Counted from the stretch's first letter, positions 8,374 to 15,796 are shown. The stretch: DNA of 51,112 nt from an uncultured Prevotella sp. (GCA_947165435.1 CAMVAI010000013.1:1-51112), one strand, 5' to 3'. Notes: a model not told the origin generated them from the letters alone. Numbers and translations are program-made.

Positions 8374-8846
8374 CACGCGAGCAGTTCATCACCCTGGTGG
8401 AGCGTGAGCAGGAGGCACTTCGCGGCTTCTTGCTCGCCCTCTGCTGCGGCAACAAGGGCGATGCCGACGACCTGGCGCAGGATGCGCTGGTGAAGGCCTA
8501 CCTCTCCTGTGCAGGCTATCAGGACCGAGGCCGCTTCCGCTCGTGGCTCTTCAAGATTGCCCACAACACGTTCCTCAACCACAGGGCGAGCCTGCGAACG
8601 GTCGCGACGCTCGACGAGGCACGGACACTCATCAGCCCCACGTCCGCCGACAGCAGTTTCGAGCACCAGAGCCTCTACCTCGCTCTGCGCACCCTGCCGC
8701 CCAAGGAGCGGTCGGCCATCACGCTCTACTATCTCAGCGGCTACGACATCAAGGAGATTGCCGCCATCACCGACACCTCGGAGGATGCCGTGAAAAAGCA
8801 GCTCTCGCGGGGCCGTGACAAACTGAAAGAAAGACTGAAGTTATGA
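8370..8846 (+). CDS. ECF RNA polymerase sigma factor
   Basis: A 158-residue group-4 sigma-70 protein. Region 2 is visible in DADDLAQDALVKAYLS and FRSWLFKIAHNTFLNH (residues 31-70). Region 4 is LPPKERSAITLYYLSGYDI then an SEDAVKKQLSRGRDKLKERL helix-turn-helix tail. The start is GTG, overlapping the TGA of the previous gene (GTGA). The stop overlaps the next gene's ATG (ATGA). This is the standard arrangement for a sigma factor translated in fixed ratio with its membrane regulators. The target regulon cannot be read from the sequence. Confidence 0.9.
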   Translation: MTREQFITLVEREQEALRGFLLALCCGNKGDADDLAQDALVKAYLSCAGYQDRGRFRSWLFKIAHNTFLNHRASLRTVATLDEARTLISPTSADSSFEHQSLYLALRTLPPKERSAITLYYLSGYDIKEIAAITDTSEDAVKKQLSRGRDKLKERLKL

Positions 8847-9304
8847 GTAAACTGCAAGGAGATACTGAAGTTATGACAAAAGACAAAGCCCTTGAGGAAC
8901 TTTTCCTCGCCCAGCAACCCCACTTCGACGACCAGGCCGACTTCATGGCCACACTCACTCGCCGCCTCGATGCCGTGGAATATGTCCGCCAGCATCAGGA
9001 GGCCACGCTTCGCCGCTACAAACTGGCGATGGTCGCCGCCTTTGTCGTTGGCCTCGTCAGCGGAGCCGTCACCCTGGTGTTCGTCTTGTCGATGCCTGCC
9101 GACATACCCCTGTTCAACGTCCGTGTCCAGTCGGGGCTCTTGCTGTGGCTCGCCCAGAACTCCCGCCTCCTCTCGGCCACCGTCCTCGCCCTGCTGCTGA
9201 GCCTCGGCACGATGAGCATCATCCGCAACGTCCATGACATCCTGCGCATGCGCCGCGCCATTTCAGGCACGGATGTCCAAAACGCATTTCCGCTTTTCCA
9301 GTAA
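8843..9304 (+). CDS. Membrane protein, probable anti-sigma partner
   Basis: A 153-residue protein: a soluble acidic N-terminus (about 70 residues, helical, starting from MSKLQGD or from MTKDKALEEL at 8873) followed by two strongly hydrophobic segments (residues 68-90 and 105-127) and a short cytoplasmic tail. A soluble helix bundle fused to membrane spans directly after an ECF sigma gene is the usual plan of small Bacteroidales anti-sigma factors, so that role is inferred from context. The 8873 start has an AAGGAG 12 nt upstream and may be an alternative. Its last 42 nt overlap the 3' end of the convergent hipT gene. Confidence 0.7.
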   Translation: MSKLQGDTEVMTKDKALEELFLAQQPHFDDQADFMATLTRRLDAVEYVRQHQEATLRRYKLAMVAAFVVGLVSGAVTLVFVLSMPADIPLFNVRVQSGLLLWLAQNSRLLSATVLALLLSLGTMSIIRNVHDILRMRRAISGTDVQNAFPLFQ

Positions 9305-10219
9305 AGCGCAGTAGTCTGCCTTCATCTGCTCTGGAAGAAATGACCGGCTGATGAGTTCTTTCCATTGAGAAAGGTAACTCTTCATCCGTTCTATCATTTT
9401 CCCTGCTACGGCAGCAGGAATACCGCTTTGGGTGAAGGCAGTCATGAAAGTATCGCGGTTGAAACCGCTTTTCCCGCCGCCAATCGAGAAACTCATGGCC
9501 ATTTCCTCAGTATCCGCAGGGTCGGCCAGCAGCACAGCCAGCAAATCGTAGGCTGGCGACAGAAGATACTCGCCACCGCCCGTGTCTATCAACGAGAAGT
9601 TCTTGCAGTGCATGTCGGAATTGCCTGTCATCCATGAGAACAGCACCACCTCCCAAAAGCGCTGTACGTCGAGCATGGGGGCTGATGAGTATTTCTTGAT
9701 AGTTTCAGCCAACTGCTGGTAGGTGCCGTAGTATTTGTGCTCAGTCAGGCGATTGGTAAGTTGGCACATGTCCAGCATAGATATTTTCCCGCCTTTCCGT
9801 CCACGGTCCATCCTGAGCGTCAGATACCCCAACTCGCCATCAGCCATCCTGATAAGTGTGTGGTGGGCGGTGCGTATCTTGGCGGCCTCGGCCATCTTCA
9901 TCGTGAGGTCTTCCAATTCGGGCAGACAGGGATATTTGGCACTTTGCGGCTTGAAGATATACTTACCCCAAAGTCCCACGATAGTAAACTTTGAAGGCTC
10001 GTTCTTGCCCCCACGGTCAACATCGAGCGACATCTTGGCCTGCACACCGGTTACTGATGCACTGGTACGTATCACCTGCCGGGCCAGTTCTGACATGTTG
10101 TCCCGCGTATATGGTAGAATGGGAACAGATTCGCTGCCGAAGAATTTCCGTGCGCAGCCTGGATGAAAGTCCGTCTGGCCTTTTTCCAGTTCCTGATAGC
10201 AATACAGACACTTACTCAT
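9263..10219 (-). CDS. hipT: HipT-like serine/threonine kinase toxin
   Basis: A 318-residue HipA-family kinase without the N-terminal subdomain 1, which is encoded separately upstream. It opens with a Cys/His zinc knuckle (CLYC ... HPGC), typical of Bacteroidota HipA proteins. TSASVTGVQAKMSLDV (around residues 50-66) holds the flexible glycine loop with an S-x-S motif like the autophosphorylated serines of characterised HipT. WGKYIFKP supplies the ATP lysine, NSDMHCKNFSLI (about 198-209) the catalytic Asp, and SPAYDLL the metal-binding Asp. In Escherichia coli HipBST, HipT phosphorylates TrpS and HipS is the antitoxin; the target here is unknown. The gene start overlaps hipS by 8 nt, and the last 42 nt overlap the convergent gene at 8843. 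Confidence 0.85.
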   Translation of the reverse strand: MSKCLYCYQELEKGQTDFHPGCARKFFGSESVPILPYTRDNMSELARQVIRTSASVTGVQAKMSLDVDRGGKNEPSKFTIVGLWGKYIFKPQSAKYPCLPELEDLTMKMAEAAKIRTAHHTLIRMADGELGYLTLRMDRGRKGGKISMLDMCQLTNRLTEHKYYGTYQQLAETIKKYSSAPMLDVQRFWEVVLFSWMTGNSDMHCKNFSLIDTGGGEYLLSPAYDLLAVLLADPADTEEMAMSFSIGGGKSGFNRDTFMTAFTQSGIPAAVAGKMIERMKSYLSQWKELISRSFLPEQMKADYCALLEKRKCVLDIRA

Positions 10220-10535
10220 GTTCCAATGGTTTTACGCTGATGTTTCCAATGCAATCTTTACAACAAGCCAGCAGGAGCGACATCCTGTCTCGCGGGTCAA
10301 TCTTCCATGAAGATGATGCTATATCCAAGAGCCATCCCTCAGGAATGAGTCCGTCAAAGACAGGGAACATCATTTCCTTATCATACTGATGTTCTGTCAG
10401 GGGCATCGTAGGGCTTACAGGGGTTGCGTCCTCTCGCGCAAGGTACTCCTTGGCGTAGCAGAAATGATACCCCTCTTCATCCTCAGTGAGCGTGCCACAG
10501 AAGACTTCGTTGACATAGATACCGGCTTGCTTCAT
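10212..10535 (-). CDS. hipS: HipS-like antitoxin (detached HipA N-subdomain 1)
   Basis: A 107-residue protein equivalent to the N-terminal subdomain of HipA: GIYVNEVFCGTLTEDEEGYHF begins the small beta domain (quoted as two parts: GIYVNEVFCG and TLTEDEEGYHF), and FPVFDGLIPEGWLLD is the conserved helix found in all HipA N1 domains. As a separate polypeptide it corresponds to HipS of the tripartite HipBST systems, where HipS neutralises the kinase. Its stop overlaps the hipT start, and its start overlaps the stop of hipB (ATGA-type overlap), so the three genes are translationally coupled in the order hipB-hipS-hipT. Confidence 0.82.
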   Translation of the reverse strand: MKQAGIYVNEVFCGTLTEDEEGYHFCYAKEYLAREDATPVSPTMPLTEHQYDKEMMFPVFDGLIPEGWLLDIASSSWKIDPRDRMSLLLACCKDCIGNISVKPLEHE

Positions 10536-10735
10536 ACGATGTCAGTCTTTACGGGTCCAAGATATTCGCCAAACAAGGCCAGCACATCATTCACCTTATC
10601 CATCCTCAATGTCTGCTTACCTTGTTCGAGGTCTCTTACAAACCTGAGGCCCACGCCGGCTCTCTCAGCCAGTTCCACTTGCGAAAGGCCGTTCTTCTTC
10701 CGCTTTTGCTTGATATGTTCCGATAGAGTTATCAT
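10532..10735 (-). CDS. hipB: HipB-like Xre-family DNA-binding protein
   Basis: A 67-residue Cro/C1-type helix-turn-helix repressor: LSQVELAERAGVGLRFVRDL is the HTH, with the recognition helix in the second half. In HipBST systems HipB represses its own operon and supports antitoxin action. The start at 10735 was chosen because the predicted transcript begins near 10751; a start 24 nt further upstream would be outside the message. The C-terminal tail LGPVKTDIV is short. Confidence 0.85.
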   Translation of the reverse strand: MITLSEHIKQKRKKNGLSQVELAERAGVGLRFVRDLEQGKQTLRMDKVNDVLALFGEYLGPVKTDIV

Positions 10736-10746
10736 TAAATTATACC

Positions 10747-10836
10747 TTAACGGGTACAAAGATACATATTTTCCGTGAATAATATATCAATTCGGGTATA
10801 AATTTGTATGAAACACCTCAAATTATACCCGAACTG
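10747..10836 (-). promoter_or_regulatory. hipBST promoter with three operator-like repeats
   Basis: On the minus strand TATCTTTG at 10764-10757 is the -7 element. TTAACGGGTACAAA (10747-10760) overlaps it. Upstream lie CAATTCGGGTATAAATTTG (10788-10806) and the inverted CAAATTATACCCGAACTG (10819-10836). The shared core CGGGTA(T/C)AA and its inverted arrangement suggest HipB operators: one on the promoter and a pair upstream. Confidence 0.6.
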
Positions 10837-10867
10837 ATGTAATTGAGCGATTGTGACTATCTAACGG

Positions 10868-11161
10868 TTATGTCTTTTTTACGTTCAGATAACTTTTCAG
10901 CGCTTTCACATAATCCTCAAAGGCTTTCAGTCCTACAGGCGTGATGCGGCAGAGGGTACAGGGCTTCTTGCCCTTGAAGGTCTTCTCCACCTCGATGTAG
11001 CCTGCCGCCGAGAGCTTGTCTATCTGCACACTCAGGTTGCCAGCCGTGGCTCCCGTCTGCTCCTTGATGTAGGGGAACTCAGCTTCCTCGGCACTGATGA
11101 GCAGCGACATCACGGCCAGTCGCAACTCGGCATGCAGCAGGGGGTCTAATGGCTTGAACAT
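10868..11161 (-). CDS. Winged-helix transcriptional regulator
   Basis: A 97-residue protein of the small winged-helix family often annotated as 'transcriptional regulator, winged helix DNA-binding' (HTH_34). LRLAVMSLLISAEEAEFPYI and TGATAGNLSVQIDKLSAAGY give the three-helix core; VEKTFKGKKPCTLCRITPVG is the wing. It lies 3 nt after the membrane-protein gene at 11165, in one operon. Such pairs (wHTH regulator plus DUF membrane protein) are common in Bacteroidales; the regulator probably controls its own operon. Ligand unknown. Confidence 0.85.
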   Translation of the reverse strand: MFKPLDPLLHAELRLAVMSLLISAEEAEFPYIKEQTGATAGNLSVQIDKLSAAGYIEVEKTFKGKKPCTLCRITPVGLKAFEDYVKALKSYLNVKKT

Positions 11162-11164
11162 GGG

Positions 11165-11845
11165 CTACGAGTTTTTTAGTTTCATGCCTGGGAGCGTCAG
11201 GCCGATGAATGCCAAGATAGTGACGATGATGGCAGGGATAATGCCGTGGGCTACGCCAACATAGTGAGCATTGGTATAATAAACCAACCATCCGGTCAGT
11301 GTCTGCGTGACGTAGAACGACTCCCAGATGAAGCCACCGATTCCACCCACAATGCCGCACCACACCATCCAACGACTCTTCAATATGTAACCGTTGATGG
11401 TAATGGTCATGCCCATAAGCAGAAGCACGACACGAAGGGGTTGAATCGCAAGACGTGAATAGACTTCGGGCTGCTCGAAGTGTGCCATCAGCATGTTATA
11501 CAGGATGCCGAACACGAAGTATGCGAATACGAAGATGCCGAACGTCTGCCAAGTCTTATCGACCATCGAGCCGACCAGACTGGCGGGTACTTTCGGCTTG
11601 CCTCTCTTTGCATAGCGGTCAGCAGCGAAGATAATGACAGGCAGAAGGATGTACATCAGATACCAAGCTGTGTTGGACGTAAGATAGATAAGGATGCCTA
11701 TAAGAATGGCCATCCCCATTGTGCATAGTCCTGCCACGTAGAGTGACAGTCCTGTGTCTTTTGCCACCACCTGGCGGCTGCGCTCTATCTGCTCCGTGAT
11801 AATCTCCAGACTGCGCTCGGCAGTCATGTTATTCTTTTCTTCCAT
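11165..11845 (-). CDS. Polytopic membrane protein in operon with wHTH regulator
   Basis: A 226-residue protein with a soluble helical N-terminus (AERSLEIITEQIERSRQVV) and about six hydrophobic segments from residue 30 onwards. No transport or enzymatic motif is visible. The start at 11845 or 11827 cannot be separated. The transcript is led by a TATCTTTG promoter on the minus strand at 11960-11953, about 100 nt upstream. The gene is followed after 3 nt by the winged-helix regulator. Confidence 0.8.
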   Translation of the reverse strand: MEEKNNMTAERSLEIITEQIERSRQVVAKDTGLSLYVAGLCTMGMAILIGILIYLTSNTAWYLMYILLPVIIFAADRYAKRGKPKVPASLVGSMVDKTWQTFGIFVFAYFVFGILYNMLMAHFEQPEVYSRLAIQPLRVVLLLMGMTITINGYILKSRWMVWCGIVGGIGGFIWESFYVTQTLTGWLVYYTNAHYVGVAHGIIPAIIVTILAFIGLTLPGMKLKNS

Positions 11846-11952
11846 TGTTGTTTCATTTTTAAGTGATGTTCTACTTTTGTTTACTACTCTCTGGCCTCGT
11901 CCGTGCTCCTGCAGAAAGCACGTCTTCGGCCAATCGTGTCCGGTTCACGCTG

Positions 11953-11960
11953 CAAAGATA
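11953..11960 (-). promoter_or_regulatory. Promoter of membrane protein / wHTH operon
   Basis: Minus-strand TATCTTTG (CAAAGATA on plus), start predicted near 11947. The remaining 11961-12120 is AT-rich, with no gene seen. Confidence 0.55.
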
Positions 11961-12124
11961 GATAAGTTTATGATATAAACCAAATTATTTCGTAAATATT
12001 TTGCTCCCATTGCTGATTTTTAACATTTCGCATAGAACAAGGGCAAATACGAATGCGGCATGCCTTTTCGCCTAAATATATTTAAAAGATGTAGGTGAGG
12101 CGAACAATTCTCGCTAAAAAGTTG

Positions 12125-12207
12125 TAAATTTGCACTCGTTTATGCTTCTACCGAAATAGAAATCTTGTAATAAAGCAGTGCCAGCCTCACGGTCGGCACT
12201 GCTTTAA
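12125..12207 (+). ncRNA. Candidate small RNA: promoter plus strong stem-loop
   Basis: TAAATTTG at 12125-12132 predicts a start near 12138. At 12171-12205 TAAAGCAGTGCC pairs with GGCACTGCTTTA around a 11-nt loop region. The hairpin can also act as a terminator for the leftward gene at 12234. No reading frame lies between promoter and hairpin, and there is no long U tract after it, so the ncRNA call is tentative. Confidence 0.35.
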
Positions 12208-12233
12208 CGAGAGAGTGTATTTTAGAAACTGTG

Positions 12234-12944
12234 TTATTCTGCGGATAGTTCGTCAATCTCGCGGATGGAGTGATTCACGCGGCGCATCTCCCATAAATAG
12301 ATGCCGAAGGCGATGAGAAGACCGATACTACCGCCTATGGCTATATTGGCACCGAAGACAGCACCGTTCGCCGTAGGATCATCAGAGAAGGCTCCTAACT
12401 GCCAACATAAGGCGAACACCCAGAGAATTATTAACGGTATGGAGATGAGCATCTGCAGGCGCTCGTTCCGCTTGAACTTGATTAGCCCGCGGCGAACGGT
12501 CAGCATATCGTTGTCAGTCGTGAAGAGTTGATTTAGTTTGCGGTGGGCAACGATGTTGTAGGCCAGTTCTGCAATAATCGCTATGACGATGACAATGCCC
12601 ATATACCACGAGGCCCCAGCCATGTGGAGTGCCAATATGATGAGAGGCATCATGAGTAATCCGAAGATATCGGCTACGACGCTCCCCTTGGTGAAGATGC
12701 TGATACGGGCGTTCATCGAGCGGCGCATGAGTCGGTCGTTGATGATTTCCTGCTGGTTCAGTCGCTGCTTGAACAAGGCGAGTTGCTCGCGGAGTTCGTC
12801 TACTTCGTTCTGAGGAATGTTGTTATTGTTTGTCTGAGTTTCCATAATTGGCTTGTCCTGTCGCTGCTTGAACAGGTCAAGCTGTTCGCGGAGTTCGTCT
12901 ACTTCGTTCTGTGGGATGTTGATATTGTTTGCCTGAATTTCCAT
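12234..12944 (-). CDS. Membrane protein following ECF sigma gene, with duplicated N-terminus
   Basis: A 236-residue protein. The first 61 residues are two tandem copies of a 28-residue coiled-coil segment (MEIQANNINIPQNEVDEL and METQTNNNNIPQNEVDEL, each followed by REQL(D/A)LFKQR), period 33 codons. Both copies begin with ATG in the same sequence context. The rest has four hydrophobic segments, in pairs near residues 100-135 and 175-225, with KFKRNERLQM between. It lies 60 nt after the ECF sigma gene in one operon, so it is a likely anti-sigma or sensor partner. Which start is used is open: the second ATG is at 12845. Confidence 0.75.
   Translation of the reverse strand: MEIQANNINIPQNEVDELREQLDLFKQRQDKPIMETQTNNNNIPQNEVDELREQLALFKQRLNQQEIINDRLMRRSMNARISIFTKGSVVADIFGLLMMPLIILALHMAGASWYMGIVIVIAIIAELAYNIVAHRKLNQLFTTDNDMLTVRRGLIKFKRNERLQMLISIPLIILWVFALCWQLGAFSDDPTANGAVFGANIAIGGSIGLLIAFGIYLWEMRRVNHSIREIDELSAE
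12762..12944 (-). repeat. 99-nt-period tandem duplication including the start codon
   Basis: Copy 1 is 12944-12861 and copy 2 is 12845-12762, each encoding ME(I/T)Q(A/T)NN(I/N)NIPQNEVDEL and ten further residues. The ATAATTATG-like context before the ATG is preserved in both, so translation could start at either. Confidence 0.85.
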
Positions 12945-13004
12945 AATTTTATGCCTTTTATGATTAATAATTAGGTGTAGTTCCGGAGCCTACGTATCTC
13001 GAAT

Positions 13005-13478
13005 CTATTTCATTCTTTTCAGTTGTTCCCTGATGCGCACCAGGCGCACGCTGACGTTCTTGGCCGAGATGCCCACGATGGCACCAATCTCGTCGTAGCT
13101 CATGTTCTCCAGCCACAGCAGTACGATGGCGCGGTCAATAGGCGGCAACTGGTTGATGCGCTGACGCAGTATCTCCATCTGGCGCGAGTTCTGGTTGTCC
13201 TCCTCGTAGGGGTTGATGTCCATCGTCAGCGGGATGGTCGGATGGCGGCGACGCTTACGCTCCAGGCTGACGCAGACGTTCAGGCAGATGCGGTAAATCC
13301 ATGTGCGCACGTCGCTGCGGTGCTCGAAGTTCGCCCAGCTTCGCCACAGGTTGATGAGGCACTCCTGATAGAGGTCGGCCACCTCGTCCTGGTCTTTGCT
13401 GAACATATAGCAGACGGTGTAGATGGTTGCCTTGTGCGCCCGCACCTGCCGCTCAAATTCTTGCTCGTTCTGGTTCAT
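13005..13478 (-). CDS. ECF RNA polymerase sigma factor
   Basis: A 157-residue sigma-70 family protein. Region 2: DQDEVADLYQECLINLWRSW and VRTWIYRICLNVCVSL. Region 4: LPPIDRAIVLLWLENMSYDE and ISAKNVSVRLVRIREQLKRM. The start MNQNEQEFERQ at 13478 is chosen because the minus-strand promoter (TACCTTTG at 13528-13521) predicts transcription from about 13515, downstream of a possible earlier start. The membrane protein gene at 12944 follows on the same strand. Confidence 0.9.
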   Translation of the reverse strand: MNQNEQEFERQVRAHKATIYTVCYMFSKDQDEVADLYQECLINLWRSWANFEHRSDVRTWIYRICLNVCVSLERKRRRHPTIPLTMDINPYEEDNQNSRQMEILRQRINQLPPIDRAIVLLWLENMSYDEIGAIVGISAKNVSVRLVRIREQLKRMK

Positions 13479-13496
13479 TGTCTCGATATTATTTGT

Positions 13497-13567
13497 TCGA
13501 CATTTGTCCTTTAGTCGCTGCAAAGGTACGATTTGCTACACGAAAAAGCAAAAAAAGTTCATAACCA
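13497..13567 (-). promoter_or_regulatory. Sigma gene promoter; dispersed promoter cassette, copy 2
   Basis: Minus-strand TACCTTTG at 13528-13521 with a TTTTTTTG -33 region. The whole 71-nt block recurs at 1383-1455. Confidence 0.6.
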
Positions 13568-13633
13568 AATGCATTTTTACTTAAATATATAAATAAGGTG
13601 AGGCAAGGATGAATATCTTTCGGATTATTTTTG

Positions 13634-13641
13634 TAACTTTG
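13634..13641 (+). promoter_or_regulatory. Promoter of the DUF4325 operon
   Basis: TAACTTTG, start predicted near 13647, 19 nt before the small ORF at 13666. Confidence 0.55.
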
Positions 13642-13665
13642 CGGCGTTAAATCATATATGAGTAT

Positions 13666-13764
13666 ATGGACATCGCTTTTCTGTTAGACAAATATTTCAA
13701 GGGAACAAACAACGTCTCAATTGATGTGTTTGATTCACAAGAAGAATTGGAATCGCTATGGTAG
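13666..13764 (+). CDS. 32-residue small ORF coupled to the DUF4325 gene
   Basis: Encodes MDIAFLLDKYFKGTNN and 16 more residues ending EELESLW. The stop (TGGTAG) overlaps the next gene's ATG by 7 nt (ATGGTAG), and the frame begins just after the promoter at 13634. That arrangement suggests real translation, either as a micro-protein or a coupling leader. I know no family for it. Confidence 0.45.
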   Translation: MDIAFLLDKYFKGTNNVSIDVFDSQEELESLW

Positions 13765-14054
13765 AGTTTAAGTTTATAGAATACGGAACAGATTTCGGTA
13801 CCCGCGACATGGGCATGAAACTCCGCGAGAAGCTGTTACCACTCATCAAGGAGAACGACAAGGTTGTTCTTGATTTCACTGGTGTGAATGTTGTTTCCAA
13901 CAGTTTTGCTGATGAGTGTATCGCCAAACTGCTTTTGGATATGCCGCTAAGCGAACTCAAGCAGCACACCACCTTCCGTGGGCTCAATCCTATGGCTGAG
14001 CGTAGCGTGCTCGTGGCCCTCCAGCGAAGATACAAGGTGCTGAAAACAAGCTAA
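13758..14054 (+). CDS. STAS-like protein (DUF4325)
   Basis: A 98-residue single-domain protein. VVLDFTGVNVVSNSFADECI (residues 35-54) matches the phospho-acceptor strand/loop of STAS-like DUF4325 proteins, in which a serine sits at the turn, as in anti-sigma-factor antagonists. In many genomes DUF4325 genes follow a GHKL ATPase gene that could be the cognate kinase; none is visible here, only the 32-codon ORF that overlaps its start by 7 nt. It may therefore be a partial module. Confidence 0.78.
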   Translation: MVEFKFIEYGTDFGTRDMGMKLREKLLPLIKENDKVVLDFTGVNVVSNSFADECIAKLLLDMPLSELKQHTTFRGLNPMAERSVLVALQRRYKVLKTS

Positions 14055-14084
14055 AGAGTTGACAGACCCACTGTGAGCGTGCCC

Positions 14085-14690
14085 ATGAGACTGAAAGCAA
14101 GTACGATGCCCATACGATTCCTATTCGTGTTGATGATGCTCATAGCACCGTCATTTGCGAAAGCTCAGACTTCGTTTGACCCAGGAGAAGGTTGCCTGAA
14201 CGTCGCTGATGTTTCCTATTCGCAAGGCATAGGCGAATATGGCGACGGGGGCATCGCTGCAAACTACCTGCACGAAAAGTTCAGCAATGATCGCTTCAGT
14301 ATCGGAGCCGGTATTGGATACAGCTATCATCAGAAGTATAAGTTCTCGGCTATTCCCATTTACGCCAGTACACATTACTTCTTTTTAGACCGCAGGTTCT
14401 CTCCGTTTGTTAATCTGCGCGCTGGAGTATTCATCCTACTTAATAATAAGAATGTGGGAACCAATGAGAAATACTCTCTGTCAAAAGACAAGCAGGGCTT
14501 AAGCCTGTTTGTCTCGCCAAGCATCGGCGTGAAGATGCACATTACACCAAGCATCGGCATTATGGCTTCGATAAGTGACGAAGCCTATCTTGTAAAAGCA
14601 TTTGACACCCAAAGGAACGATTATAGAAACAAGCTGATTCATGATTTGGGAATCAGTATTGGAGTGTGCTTTCAGATTAATGGATGGTAG
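14085..14690 (+). CDS. Outer-membrane beta-barrel protein
   Basis: A 201-residue secreted protein. The signal peptide (FLFVLMMLIAPSFAKAQ) is followed by alternating hydrophobic/aromatic strands typical of an eight-stranded OmpA/OmpW-like barrel (ISVG, GYSYHQKY, FLDRRFSPFVNLRAGVFIL), ending in an aromatic residue (INGW). An upstream in-frame GTG (14073) is possible, but the ATG at 14085 gives a normal signal peptide. The truncated gene at 21674 has a very similar signal peptide. It precedes two regulatory-domain proteins, with unclear operon structure. Confidence 0.72.
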   Translation: MRLKASTMPIRFLFVLMMLIAPSFAKAQTSFDPGEGCLNVADVSYSQGIGEYGDGGIAANYLHEKFSNDRFSIGAGIGYSYHQKYKFSAIPIYASTHYFFLDRRFSPFVNLRAGVFILLNNKNVGTNEKYSLSKDKQGLSLFVSPSIGVKMHITPSIGIMASISDEAYLVKAFDTQRNDYRNKLIHDLGISIGVCFQINGW

Positions 14691-14711
14691 AAAATAAACA
14701 CATTCAGAAAC

Positions 14712-15719
14712 ATGAAATTATTTATCTTAGCTCAAATACTTTTCCTTACCAGATTGGTGGGATTTGCCAAGCAAGTGATGTTGGCAGACAGCATAACCAA
14801 GAATCCCGTTAGTTATGCTACTGTCTATGATGCTAATGGAGCTGTAATAGGACGCTCAGACATGGGAGGATATATCAGCCTTCAGAAAGGCTATGAATAT
14901 CATATTTCTCATATAGGCTATCAGCCCAAGAGCCTTGTTTATAATGAGGACGACATTATATTCCTGTCCCCGTCATCTTACATAATATCAGAAATCACTG
15001 CCACCGCGAAGAGAAAGAAATACTATCACTGTAAAGTGTATTTCAGGAGTATAGAGCATGTGGATTCATGCCTGAAATATTATATGGACGGAATAAGGGA
15101 ATTCTATATCGACACCAAAAGCAGAAAGGTGCATTGCGGTAATGTCGTAACGAATTACTTTATGTCAAAGAGACAGGACATTGCACAGAAGAAACGAAGC
15201 ATGATGATTGGCGACAGATACATGGCGCTTCCGTTCATTGACAAATACTCTTTATATGAAGAGACCATGCGTGACAAAAAGAGAAATATCAAGGCGGGTG
15301 TTGTCTATGCGGATACTGTATCAATAGGTAGTTGCAAGATGCTTCCTGAGAAAAACGAGATGCTTTTCTCTATAGATGCCTTGTGGCCCAAGAACATGCT
15401 TGTGATCAATCTATTCGGGTACACACAAGTATTATCGAAACACAACAAGACAGAACTTTATCGCAATGACGACTATAATGCCCCTTCCGTTTTCGACTTA
15501 AAATCTTCCAACAGTTACCGACATCTGACATTGACCCATAAGAAAGAAAATCTTGTACGAGACATTGATGTTGAAGATGAGTTCTATGTGGTCGAATACG
15601 AATATACAGACAAAAAAGAATCTTCTCCGCCTGAATTGTTGCAGGATGATTATAAGAAATATTCAGGCATGTTTCCTATAACAGAAAGGATAAGGGAACA
15701 GTTGGTTCGGGAAGAATAG
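14712..15719 (+). CDS. Secreted protein with carboxypeptidase regulatory-like domain
   Basis: A 335-residue protein. After an N-terminal hydrophobic signal (LFILAQILFLTRLVGFA), residues 22-90 form a carboxypeptidase-D-regulatory-like beta-sandwich (DSITKNPVSYATVYDANGAV, then YHISHIGYQPKS). The remaining 240 residues are of unknown fold, rich in Lys and Tyr. Proteins with this architecture are common envelope or secreted proteins in Bacteroidales. It begins 22 nt after the barrel gene and is AT-richer than the GC-rich loci on either side. Confidence 0.75.
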   Translation: MKLFILAQILFLTRLVGFAKQVMLADSITKNPVSYATVYDANGAVIGRSDMGGYISLQKGYEYHISHIGYQPKSLVYNEDDIIFLSPSSYIISEITATAKRKKYYHCKVYFRSIEHVDSCLKYYMDGIREFYIDTKSRKVHCGNVVTNYFMSKRQDIAQKKRSMMIGDRYMALPFIDKYSLYEETMRDKKRNIKAGVVYADTVSIGSCKMLPEKNEMLFSIDALWPKNMLVINLFGYTQVLSKHNKTELYRNDDYNAPSVFDLKSSNSYRHLTLTHKKENLVRDIDVEDEFYVVEYEYTDKKESSPPELLQDDYKKYSGMFPITERIREQLVREE

Positions 15720-15796
15720 AAATCCATAAAAAGATACTAATATTTTGGAACGTAATCCAAAAGTTACCCCCGAGAACTACTTGAAGTGGACTGTCT

